Assembly (NCBI GenBank): GCA_002686945.1
Contig: NYYZ01000012.1
Coordinates: 29,840-93,839 of the forward strand
Direction: 5' to 3'
DNA from: Planctomycetota bacterium
GTDB lineage: Bacteria > Planctomycetota > UBA1135 > GCA-002686595
Length of the DNA stretch: 64,000 bases
Shown piece after piece: positions 18,901 to 25,493 of the stretch. A program made the position numbers and the translations under genes. The notes below the pieces were generated by a model. It was not told where the DNA came from. It was given only the letters and a program-made list of their open reading frames with translations, and did not search any database. Position 1 is the first letter of the stretch, and every line of letters starts with the position of its first letter.

Positions 18901-19130
18901 TGAAGCGTTGTGGCCCAGGCAGCGCCCGTGGTGCCCGTACCGGTTGCATTCAATCGCAGGCGACCAGCCACAGTGCTGGCGGAGCCAACAAGAGAGAGGC
19001 CACTTGAGCTATTGAAGTCACCAAAGGTCAGGTCGGCCCTGGCCTCGGAGGCCAGGGACAAGAGCGCCAGGCTGGGAGCAACCGCAGCAAGAAACGCCGG
19101 GCGTGAAATGTGCTTGAGGAGAGAGCTCAT
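15936..19130 (-). CDS. secreted lectin-like / sugar-dehydrogenase-like mosaic protein
   Basis: 1064 residues from the Met at 19130, with a signal peptide ending near SEARA. Domain order: an L-type lectin-like beta-sandwich at about 35-250 (GCIAIEFDT is its metal-site-like strand), a fibronectin-like region at about 255-370, a linker beta domain, a glucose/sorbosone-dehydrogenase-type propeller at about 525-895 (LYVTELYGRI, HLEFMPDGSLLVHNGDG, VYGVRNPFGGDYR), a short Asp/Asn-rich calcium-type repeat (DCNDNGRADACE, then DANADGIPDEC), and a C-terminal domain of about 125 residues ending in SNFSGAVQILFQ. PQQ-binding residues were not confirmed. Probably a surface or secreted carbohydrate-active protein. 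Confidence 0.85.
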   Translation of the reverse strand: MSSLLKHISRPAFLAAVAPSLALLSLASEARADLTFGDFNSSSGLSLVGSASTVAGRLRLNATGTGTTGAAWATTLQDVSQPWTTSFRMQLGSGQGSGFAFVLQGQGPGALGLGGCGMGFDGLNGCIAIEFDTQLDVFCGSSLTADGQIPHVALNSGGVGSNLGNTSWVPDFADGQEHLIRITYTPGSLSVFVDDMNSPSLSVAVDLGSLSNSPLPMASVGFSAASSGQSGIHEILEWNFDEQAQAPSGNHPPATPTITEPAQNGQAVNPFDVHMETAPFSDADAGDTHACSDYEIWRLSPTERVWRADCRPWPTAAHMHLADGVFEGSHLGRSELDENTVFFLRARHKDSSGDPASQWSPWGGRSFQTDDWSTHFPMQIEDVVDQAPIAWTDATTGNPAVFPGGGSGHGILLESPHDELMLSLTPGVAGAPVYGHGVFLTHHEPVRITIAAGTAGLTLPETDLFFHDQDCHGARLLLPAVQLTPGTDLILWAAWGGTTWHSTTNNTTPSFVVLARGFDVPWTVMQDGYSVDVFAEDLDLPVNIAFVPNPGPDPGDPFLYVTELYGRIRMVTRDGTKHTYADNLLNYTPTGSFPGDGEQGVTGIAVDPLTGDVYASMLYASGPAHYPKVVAFTSLDGGFTAATSQIILDMVGESQGQSHQISHLEFMPDGSLLVHNGDGFNSGSALNLNSFRGKILRILTNGSPHPGNPFFNAGNGISAIDYIWVYGVRNPFGGDYRHLDNTHYTVENGPSVDRFAALHPGDNMGWNGSNTSMTINALHTWSPAVGPVNLVFIQPEVFGGSQFPSHKMQRGFVTESGPTYAAGTQALGKRITEWVIDVNSDLIAGPIPFVEYTGTGRATAVGLEAGPDGLYFTELYLDTGGSGPASMGARILRVTPTLLVDCNDNGRADACEIAAGTAADANADGIPDECVCIPQTICTPLPNSAGSGAILSATPGCYLNANNLLFQVDGLPQNQFGYFLCSQTGSSVPVGQGLLCLGHPIARFNQFVLNSGPSGSIQFQPDLTSPPPLASFNPTDSWIFQLWYRDQNPGPSSNFSGAVQILFQ

Positions 19131-19157
19131 GGGCTCCCCCATGATAGGCGCTGGCGT

Positions 19158-20300
19158 TCAATGGGGGGGAAACCATGCTGGCGAGGCGACTACGCGATAA
19201 AGGGCAGATCTGGGGCCCTTTGAGCGCAGGGGGGATGTCCACTCGAATACCAGTTCACCCGTGCTGTCGTATTCCAGTACGCGCCCCTCTTCCGAGAGGG
19301 TCAGCAGCAGGCGACCACCGTCCAGTTGCTGTACAAAGCCGCGTGTGCGGGTGAAGAAGGGTGCCTCGCCCCCGTCCTCTTCCCGCAGCACCGCGCCGCT
19401 TCCAGCGTCTACGATCAAGGCACGAGATCGTCCACGGTGCCACCCATTGTCAAATATTGAGAGCTGGCCTGCTTGGTTCAATCGAGCTCCGTGGGGCCGA
19501 TCAAGGGCCGGGCTCTCCAGGTGCCAGAGGACGTGTTTGGAGGTTGGGTTGATGATCAGGACCAGATCCGCGTTGCGTAGACAGAGCAGCAGGTTCCCCG
19601 CTGCAAAGCGCTTGTCTCGCTGGCCCAGATCTGATTGTGGCAGGATCTGGATCGAGTTCAGATGGAAGCGATCGTAGACCGCTTCGGGTTCACTGGTTGT
19701 TTCCTTGTCGAGGGGTGAAGGTTGTCCCAGAGCGATGAGCTCTGCGCGCAAATCGAACAGGTCCAGCATCTGCGTGACCTGCCCATCGGAACTGACGCGT
19801 TCGATTGCATCAAAGCGCACCCTACGGCCCAGGTAGTCGATCACGCGATGGGTCGCGGTGAGGAAACTCCCGTCGTTGGCGGGGCTCAGCTCGTGGTGGG
19901 CGGCCAACTCGACCTGCCACTGAATCTCTCCTGTTGCTGAAAGGCGCGTCAGGCCTTCATCCGTGGAGAGGGTCAGGATGCCGCCGTCTTCCAGTGGGGC
20001 GAAGAGTTCCACCCTGCTGCGTCCTGGAATCACACGGCTCCAGATGATTTCGCCCCTGCGATCAATTGCCAGGCAGCGCTGAACTCCGTCTGTGGTCAAG
20101 AGGATTTCGGATCCAGCCCCGGGTGCGCGCAGGCTGACTCCGGGCAGATAGTCTCCTGTGGCCGCGCCGCCATAACCCAGGGCCAGAAGGGAGGAGGGGA
20201 TGTCGACCGTTTCGGGGGCGGCGGCTGGCGTGGAAACCTCTCCACAGGTCGTCAGCCCCCAGATCCACAGCAGCCCGAGCAAGCGACTCCGGCGGCTCAC
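19158..20300 (-). CDS. arylsulfotransferase-like beta-propeller lipoprotein
   Basis: 380 residues from a GTG at 20300. The N-terminus is a signal with an LTTC possible lipobox. The body is a beta-propeller with repeated WxxxL/DGG strands. The pattern YDRFHLNSIQILP followed by GNLLLCLRNADLVLIINP and HGARLNQAGQLSIFDNG matches the arylsulfotransferase (ASST) family, including its His-x-Asn motif. Members transfer sulfate between phenols, or serve as propellers without activity. The stop codon of the beta-barrel gene before it (20301) touches this start, so the two are co-transcribed. Confidence 0.75.
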   Translation of the reverse strand: MSRRSRLLGLLWIWGLTTCGEVSTPAAAPETVDIPSSLLALGYGGAATGDYLPGVSLRAPGAGSEILLTTDGVQRCLAIDRRGEIIWSRVIPGRSRVELFAPLEDGGILTLSTDEGLTRLSATGEIQWQVELAAHHELSPANDGSFLTATHRVIDYLGRRVRFDAIERVSSDGQVTQMLDLFDLRAELIALGQPSPLDKETTSEPEAVYDRFHLNSIQILPQSDLGQRDKRFAAGNLLLCLRNADLVLIINPTSKHVLWHLESPALDRPHGARLNQAGQLSIFDNGWHRGRSRALIVDAGSGAVLREEDGGEAPFFTRTRGFVQQLDGGRLLLTLSEEGRVLEYDSTGELVFEWTSPLRSKGPRSALYRVVASPAWFPPH

Positions 20301-21329
20301 TCAAAAACCCAATCGCCAGCCAAAGCGCAAGGTAAAGTCCGCCGCCAGACCCGGCCCGTCCAGGTCCTCGTAGACCGGAAAGCCCGCCGCGATTTCCAGG
20401 CGGTTGGATCCGACTCCGTGTCCGGGGGTCAAGTCCACCGCAAGGCCTGCAAAAAGATCGATGCGATCGCCTCCTACCCGGCCATTGTCCTCCATGGGGT
20501 TTTGAAAGGGGTCCAGTCCTTCCGCCTCACCGCGTACGTCGCTGAAGCCCGAGGCCTGGGCGCGCAAGCTCATGACCCAGTTGGTCCAGAAGCCCCGGGC
20601 GATCCAGGCATCCACCATCAGGGAACGCTCGCGGGCCCATCCCTGATCGTTCTTGTTGAGGGGCAGGGTTCCAAGGGCTCCCAGCCCCAGGGTCCAGATC
20701 CCGCCATCCAGAATCCAACTGGCCTGGGCCGTCCCCTGCCAGGCCCCGCCGCCCAGTTGCAGACCGTAGGGCAGGACCACATCCGCTTGTCCCGCCCAGG
20801 GCCCCGAGTGATTGTGTTCGCCGGTGGGAGCGATGAATCCCAAGCCTGCAGTCAAACGGGAGCTCTCCGTTTCCAGCACTCGCATTTCGCTTCCCAGGTG
20901 AACGTCCCCGAGGCCCTCGTTGGTGCTGGTGCCACTGTTGGTTCCATCGCTCCAGGTCACCTCGCGATGTTCCAGGGGCAGACTGGCCGCGAGGGTGATG
21001 CGATCGTTGAGCCCATAGCGCGCTTCCAGATCCCAGCGGTTCATGCGCGCGTCCTCTACGGTGGTTGCCCAGGTGCTCAGGATCGTGGATGCACCCACTT
21101 GCTGGGTGCCATCGCGTAGACCCATGTAGGTCTGCTCATTGAAATCCAGTTTCCAGGTCAACTCGCCCCGCGACATGATCATTCCTTCCCCGAGGGCTCC
21201 AGCGGGTGCCAGTGAGTGGGGTTTTCTTCTCTCCAATCCGAAGGGGGTGGCGTCGATGACCGTGAGCGGTGTGTCGGTTTGGGCTACTGCATCTTGGGGC
21301 AGCAGCACAAGCAAGAGGAGAAGAGACAT
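20301..21329 (-). CDS. outer-membrane beta-barrel protein
   Basis: 342 residues with a signal peptide (MSLLLLLVLLPQDAVAQ) and then alternating amphipathic strands rich in Gly, Trp and Tyr. The last residue is Phe (RFGWRLGF), the usual end signal for outer-membrane barrels. Strand patterns such as YGLNDRITLAASLPLEHR and LTAGLGFIAPTG resemble the transporter-like MetA/phenol-degradation barrel family. The next gene downstream abuts its stop, suggesting that the barrel and the propeller lipoprotein act together. Confidence 0.75.
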   Translation of the reverse strand: MSLLLLLVLLPQDAVAQTDTPLTVIDATPFGLERRKPHSLAPAGALGEGMIMSRGELTWKLDFNEQTYMGLRDGTQQVGASTILSTWATTVEDARMNRWDLEARYGLNDRITLAASLPLEHREVTWSDGTNSGTSTNEGLGDVHLGSEMRVLETESSRLTAGLGFIAPTGEHNHSGPWAGQADVVLPYGLQLGGGAWQGTAQASWILDGGIWTLGLGALGTLPLNKNDQGWARERSLMVDAWIARGFWTNWVMSLRAQASGFSDVRGEAEGLDPFQNPMEDNGRVGGDRIDLFAGLAVDLTPGHGVGSNRLEIAAGFPVYEDLDGPGLAADFTLRFGWRLGF

Positions 21330-21361
21330 GGCTTGAGCTTAGCAGTCCGAATCTGGGCATA

Positions 21362-21405
21362 CAATCGGGGGCCGGGAAGGAGAGTTCCTTCCCGGCCCCC
21401 GATTG
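21362..21405 (-). terminator. perfect 20-bp-arm hairpin after the DUF3352-like gene
   Basis: The arms at 21362-21381 and 21386-21405 are exact inverted complements of 20 bases around a 4-base loop (gagt), and very GC-rich. It lies just past the stop of the minus-strand gene ending at 21436 and before the start of the next minus-strand gene at 21329. A second short hairpin (tggggc/gcccca) sits at about 21415-21430. No run of T follows on the minus strand, so intrinsic termination is plausible but may also be transcript-end protection. Confidence 0.6.
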
Positions 21406-21435
21406 GGAAGCTGCTGGGGCCGCAGCCCCAACCCC

Positions 21436-23271
21436 TCAGATGTCGTCGTGAGAGTGGTCTGAATGCTCGGCGTCTGAGTGGGAGTGGCTTGCCTCGACCT
21501 CGTCCGGAGGCATTGCGTAGTCGATGGCTTCAAAAGAGGCAGCAGTGCTGGCCGACTGCCTCGCAGTAAGGAATGCAAGGGGCAGAACCATCATCAGCCC
21601 TGAGCGATCAATGAAGCCCGCCAAGCCTGTCAGGTTGACCATCATCGAGGCATCACTTGCCGCTCTGGCGACAAGGTCGTCACCCTCATAGGTGCTCACC
21701 TGAAGCCAGGCCTTGGCATCTTGGGCCAGCACCGGGTAGGGGTCGAGCAGCATGCCCGGATCCGGGGATCCACCCGTACGGAGCCCGTTGGAGGCGGCGG
21801 ACATCAAGAGGTTCATCCAGGTGTATCCATCAGCAAGTAGAGCAGGGGCGTCGAAGAACTCGACCACCATGGCACTGTCTGAAGCATTCAGGGCCTGGGC
21901 CTGTTCCACGAAGCGCGGGTTGTCCCGCAGACCTGGGGCACCAGAACGAATCTGCCAGACCGCTGCGCGCGTGGCCTGGGGTGAGAGACCAAACACCAAC
22001 CACTTGTCCATGAGAGCGTACGTGGGCTCCACGGGAATCGGCATGCCGGGGAAGGTCATGGTGTTGAGTTCGACACCGTCAGCGTTGACAGTACTGCGTT
22101 GGATGGTCAAACCGTTCGCTTGAGCTTCCTGCCACATTGGTGACATCAATCCGCAGATCTGATCAATGAAGTCATGCATGCCCTGGGCGTTGGTGATTTC
22201 CACAATCGCAACGGCCGAGGCCATGGTGCCGCCCCCGGTGCTGTCGGACATGTAGAAACCCATGGTCTCCCCCAGGTGGGGGAAGAAATCCGCGCGCAGA
22301 TCGAGGCCCGTCATCTGGGCCAGCAGGGCGAGTGGGTCCTCGATGCCTGCGGCTCCTTCGAGACTTGCTGCCTGCTCCAGCATCGGCGCGATCATGTTGA
22401 GGCCCATGTCGACGCTCGCCTCAAGGTTGACTTTCATCAGCACGGCCAATTGGGCATCCGCGGGAATCAGGCCCAGGTCTTGTGCGCTGATGCCGGAGGA
22501 GGGCATGGCATTCGCCTCGCGGGTCATGCGTCCTGCGCCCCCTTGAATCAGGGTGGTGTAGGACCGTTCGGCGTCATGACCACCGGACATGGTGAAGTTG
22601 AGCGAACCCAGGCTTGAGCTGAACATTGAGAACATCTCGGCCTCGTCACTCCCTACGGGAGCCATGCTTCCGATCATTTCGTAGAGCTCACCCAGTTGCA
22701 TGGAAATCTGCCAGTCGGGGCTGATGTCATAGGGCAGTGCCGGGGCTGCAATGGTCGGCGGCAGGGGGCTGTCGGTGCCCGCCGTGACGACGAACTCGTT
22801 GCCGACGGTGCCGATGCCTACCAGCATCGGGATCGGAATTTCCAGGGGATAGAGTCCCGAGGCCATCTGCTCGCCCAAGGGTGCGCCGCTGCCGCGCAAC
22901 ATGCTCATCAGGTATTCATTGCGGGCGCCAGCTTCCTCTGCGTTCGTGGCGTCGAAACTGAAAGATGCCTGGATGGGGATAGGGCCATCCGGGGATCCGG
23001 TGGCGATGCGCAGGGTCTTGCCCGTTGTGACCAGATCGGCGATCATGGCAATCAGGCCAGGGGGCATCTGCTCTCCGTTCTCCACGGCGAGGGCCTCGAT
23101 ACGGGCGGGCAGCAGCTCAAGAATGCGTAGCAAACCCGCATCCTTGGGGTGGCTGAGCATGGACTGGATGGGTTTCGCGCTGAATGAAAAGAGCTCGTCC
23201 TGGGGGGGAACGACAAGGGGCTGGGGGGTGGTCAGCAGGGGCAGGGCCAAGAGGCTAGAAATCAATACCAT
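21436..23271 (-). CDS. secreted DUF3352-like protein with His-rich C-terminal tail
   Basis: 611 residues with a signal peptide (MVLISSLLALPLLTTPQPL). The body has the alternating pattern of planctomycete DUF3352-type secreted proteins: repeated beta-rich units with LGLIPADAQLAVLMKVNLEA, FPHLGETMGFYM, and YALMDKWLVFGLSPQA. The function of that family is not established. The last 20 residues are rich in His and Asp (ending in SDAEHSDHSHDDI), a likely metal-binding tail. It is transcribed alone, with a possible promoter upstream at 23398-23424 and a strong hairpin after the stop. Confidence 0.65.
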   Translation of the reverse strand: MVLISSLLALPLLTTPQPLVVPPQDELFSFSAKPIQSMLSHPKDAGLLRILELLPARIEALAVENGEQMPPGLIAMIADLVTTGKTLRIATGSPDGPIPIQASFSFDATNAEEAGARNEYLMSMLRGSGAPLGEQMASGLYPLEIPIPMLVGIGTVGNEFVVTAGTDSPLPPTIAAPALPYDISPDWQISMQLGELYEMIGSMAPVGSDEAEMFSMFSSSLGSLNFTMSGGHDAERSYTTLIQGGAGRMTREANAMPSSGISAQDLGLIPADAQLAVLMKVNLEASVDMGLNMIAPMLEQAASLEGAAGIEDPLALLAQMTGLDLRADFFPHLGETMGFYMSDSTGGGTMASAVAIVEITNAQGMHDFIDQICGLMSPMWQEAQANGLTIQRSTVNADGVELNTMTFPGMPIPVEPTYALMDKWLVFGLSPQATRAAVWQIRSGAPGLRDNPRFVEQAQALNASDSAMVVEFFDAPALLADGYTWMNLLMSAASNGLRTGGSPDPGMLLDPYPVLAQDAKAWLQVSTYEGDDLVARAASDASMMVNLTGLAGFIDRSGLMMVLPLAFLTARQSASTAASFEAIDYAMPPDEVEASHSHSDAEHSDHSHDDI

Positions 23272-23397
23272 GTCAACAATGGGTTAGGGGGCTGCCAGCC
23301 GTTGGTTTGCAGGATCCAGATTGTGGATCGGGAGGGGCGGACTGACGGAAGAGAGAAGGGGGGATTCGCCTGAGCTAGACGATACGCGAACCTGTAG

Positions 23398-23424
23398 ATC
23401 ATATTGCTGCGATTTGGGGGTCAA
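23398..23424 (-). promoter_or_regulatory. possible sigma-70-type promoter
   Basis: Read on the minus strand, a -35-like TTGACC (23419-23424) and a -10-like TATGAT (23398-23403) are separated by 15 bases, shorter than the preferred 17. The pair lies about 127 bases before the start of the DUF3352-like gene. The stretch is visibly richer in A and T than its surroundings. Confidence 0.3.
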
Positions 23425-23456
23425 TTGTCCTTTCTTTTGGGGGCCTCGGAGCAGGA

Positions 23457-24296
23457 TCATTCCCAGGTGTCTGGAATCCAATCCAGGCGGGGGAGCGCCT
23501 GGCTTCCCAGGCGCTGGGGCTGGGCGATCAGGCGCTTGATGACAGTCCGGCGTGCCTTGAGTGCTTGTGGGATGAAGGACTCTTTGGCGACCGGCCGGTC
23601 CTGCGCTGCGCGCTGGTCCAGGTACTCTGCCAGCCAGCGTTGCGCTTGCTCCCCGCCCACCAGATCCACCAGGTCGGAGAGCAGACAGCCTACATCCCAA
23701 CTGGCTCCGCGCAGGTCGAACCCCGGCCCTCCTCGCCAACAGTCCAGAAGGAGCAGTTTGCGCGCCTGGGTCCCGCGCCACATGAGGTTGCGCAGGAACA
23801 GGTCCCGGTGGGTGAACCCAAGGGCATGCATGCGTGCCACTTCTCGGGCGAGCTCCGTCAGGGCCGTTTGTTCTTGGTCCGAGTCGAGTTCGTCCCAGAC
23901 CTCAAGCAAGGGTCGTGCGTCCTGTTGTTCCTGGGTTACGAGCCACTGGCCCCTGGGCAGGCCTGCGCGAAAGAGAACCAGCCCAATCAGGGGTTTAGGC
24001 ACAACGAACAGATGCCGGGCAAGCCAGGCGAGGTTCCTTGCTTCACGCAAACGGGGCAGACCCAGTCCCAGGCGGAAGCGCAGACCATGGCGCAGGGCGG
24101 TCTTGCCCTTGAGGGCGCTGCCCTTCAGCCAGGCGGGTTCGGGGAAGAGCGCGGTGGGTCCATGGGTTTCCACAGTCAGGTCCAAGAGGTTCAGGGCATC
24201 AAGGGCGGCGCGAGTCAGGGCTTCGCCCTGCTTGCCACCCTCGCTGCAGATTCGCCAGCGCCGACCGTTCGTGTTGAGCCAGTGGTCACTCAGCAT
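23457..24296 (-). CDS. lipopolysaccharide kinase (Kdo/WaaP)-like protein
   Basis: 279 residues with a protein-kinase-like fold reduced to the LPS-kinase type. The catalytic loop is H163-R-D-L-F-L-R-N170, and the metal-binding Asp is in LLLLDCWRG (D185). ATP-lobe features are weaker. Such enzymes phosphorylate Kdo or heptose in the LPS core. It overlaps the upstream methyltransferase gene by 7 bases, so both are in one operon. A second kinase of this type lies at 33289-34509. The exact sugar acceptor is unknown. Confidence 0.8.
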   Translation of the reverse strand: MLSDHWLNTNGRRWRICSEGGKQGEALTRAALDALNLLDLTVETHGPTALFPEPAWLKGSALKGKTALRHGLRFRLGLGLPRLREARNLAWLARHLFVVPKPLIGLVLFRAGLPRGQWLVTQEQQDARPLLEVWDELDSDQEQTALTELAREVARMHALGFTHRDLFLRNLMWRGTQARKLLLLDCWRGGPGFDLRGASWDVGCLLSDLVDLVGGEQAQRWLAEYLDQRAAQDRPVAKESFIPQALKARRTVIKRLIAQPQRLGSQALPRLDWIPDTWE

Positions 24297-24952
24297 GGGG
24301 CCTGGCTCTCGTTGCGTGGTTGTTTCTTGAACAGCGTCCAGGTTTGGGGCGAGATGAAGCGCAGGCTTGAGCGTGACCAGCAGCGTTCCAGCCCCGCAGT
24401 CAGACCCAACTCGATCAGTTCACGGTGCCTCAATCCCACACGGTGGTCGTGGCCCTTGCGCCAACCCATTCTGCGGCGAAGCATATGCCAGGAGGCTGCA
24501 TCCCAGTGGGAGACCGCCACCCAGCCCGCAGAGACCCGCGCGAGTTCCCTCAGCAGCGCCGCTTGATCGACTGGTTCAGCCAGGTGGTGCAAGAGGCGGC
24601 AGCAGGTCACCAGAGGGAAGCTGTAGTCTTTGAAGGGCAAGGCAAAGGCTGATCCCTGCAGACGGGCACCAGTCCGAATCTGCTTGAGCATGGACGCGGA
24701 AAGATCCAGGCAGATCGAGTCCCTCTTGAGTTCACGCAGAACTGTCTGTAGGCGTCCCGTTCCGCAGGGGGCATCGAGTACCGGACCTGGTCCGAGCGTC
24801 GCCTTGGCCAACAGGCTTGTGAGCAGGCGACCGTCCCGCTGTTCCGCTCGCGCGTTGCGCCAGCGGTCGTTGGAGTAGTTGCTTCCCGAATTGGGACCAA
24901 TCCAGCGGCGCTCAATGGACATGCGCTGGTTGTGTGCATCAGGTTGGATCAT
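24290..24952 (-). CDS. class I SAM-dependent methyltransferase
   Basis: 220 residues. The SAM-binding motif I is VLDAPCGTGRL near residue 55-65; the acidic end of strand beta-2 is SICLDLS; motif IV is PLVTCCRLLHHL, and the following helix is ALLRELARVSAGWVAVSHW. This is the Methyltransf_11 type found in UbiE-like and sugar- or lipid-modifying enzymes. It is followed by the LPS-kinase-like gene with 7 bases overlap, which hints at a role in envelope glycolipid modification. Substrate unknown. Confidence 0.85.
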   Translation of the reverse strand: MIQPDAHNQRMSIERRWIGPNSGSNYSNDRWRNARAEQRDGRLLTSLLAKATLGPGPVLDAPCGTGRLQTVLRELKRDSICLDLSASMLKQIRTGARLQGSAFALPFKDYSFPLVTCCRLLHHLAEPVDQAALLRELARVSAGWVAVSHWDAASWHMLRRRMGWRKGHDHRVGLRHRELIELGLTAGLERCWSRSSLRFISPQTWTLFKKQPRNESQAPC

Positions 24953-24977
24953 CTCGCTCGGTTACTTGTGAGACTTC

Positions 24978-25005
24978 TGGACAAGGCTCAGAAATGGGGC
25001 ATAGT
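24978..25005 (+). promoter_or_regulatory. possible promoter of the small RNA at 25012-25170
   Basis: A TGGACA hexamer (24978-24983; one mismatch to TTGACA) and CATAGT (25000-25005; two mismatches to TATAAT) are separated by 16 bases. This would start transcription near 25012, about 160 bases before a strong intrinsic terminator. Only sequence resemblance supports it. Confidence 0.35.
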
Positions 25006-25011
25006 TGTAGG

Positions 25012-25170
25012 TGAGCGACATGGAGCGATTCATACCTGTATGAGAGAACAGGGTGTTTAGTTCCGACTCCTCTTCTGAGGATCCAGGTACTTCCGCGTGC
25101 TGGCAGGCAAAAACGGAACGAGCGACACCTGGAACATTGGCCCCCGGTCTTTGACCGGGGGCTTTTTTTT
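25012..25170 (+). ncRNA. candidate structured small RNA ending in an intrinsic terminator
   Basis: This stretch has no convincing gene on either strand but contains successive hairpins that a + strand transcript could form: tcata/tatga with a 4-base loop (25030-25043), tcctc/gagga with a 4-base loop (25068-25081), and a longer element whose outer helix is ccaggt/acctgg (25083-25088 with 25127-25132) and inner helix ttccg/cggaa (25091-25095 with 25114-25118). It ends at the terminator at 25140-25170. It is not 5S, tmRNA, RNase P or small SRP RNA by the motifs I know; a divergent 6S-like RNA cannot be excluded. The 5' end is a guess. Confidence 0.5.
25140..25170 (+). terminator. intrinsic terminator
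   Basis: Perfect 10-base arms (25140-25149 and 25153-25162) with a TTT loop are followed by eight T residues (25163-25170). This is the clearest rho-independent terminator in the window. There is no + strand protein gene just upstream, so it must end a non-coding transcript. Confidence 0.9.
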
Positions 25171-25493
25171 GGAGGATATGTGCCCTGCTCGCATCCAGAG
25201 GTGCGCCGGTTCCATGTTGCCTGAAGGCCATAGCCGAAATCCTAGCAGTCGGCCAGGAGCAAGCCCGGGGAGAATCTGGCGGGCTGCTTTCAGGGGAGAT
25301 CAGTCCGGTTTCAGGACCGAGCCTGGGGTCTCCATCATTGAACCCAGGGTCGACCGTTTCGAGCCGGACTCGCGCTTTATCCCTTGATGGGCACTTTTTC
25401 GGCCGAGTCGACCCAGAGGGAATGCTCCTTTCAAGCGGCTCCGCCCGAGTGCTGCGAACTCTAGCGGCCTGGGCGCGCTAGAATCAGTAGCGC
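25171..25493. other. intergenic region upstream of pcrA
   Basis: These 323 bases hold no supported gene. Two inverted repeats are visible: gggtcgac/gtcgaccc-type sequences flanking about 50 bases near 25345-25415, and ctagcg/cgctag (25461-25466 with 25476-25481) in the presumed leader of pcrA, 12 bases before its start codon. I see no clear promoter hexamers. Confidence 0.5.

Noticed and set aside
25013-25128. Direct repeat gagcgac at about 25013 and 25120 as a possible att or operator site
   Set aside because: It is only seven bases, with no integrase or regulator gene nearby; chance occurrence is likely.
24962-25231. Open frame of 89 codons on the minus strand across the terminator region
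   Set aside because: It would read through the intrinsic terminator and hairpins, has no ribosome site, and its composition is not protein-like. The RNA explanation fits better.
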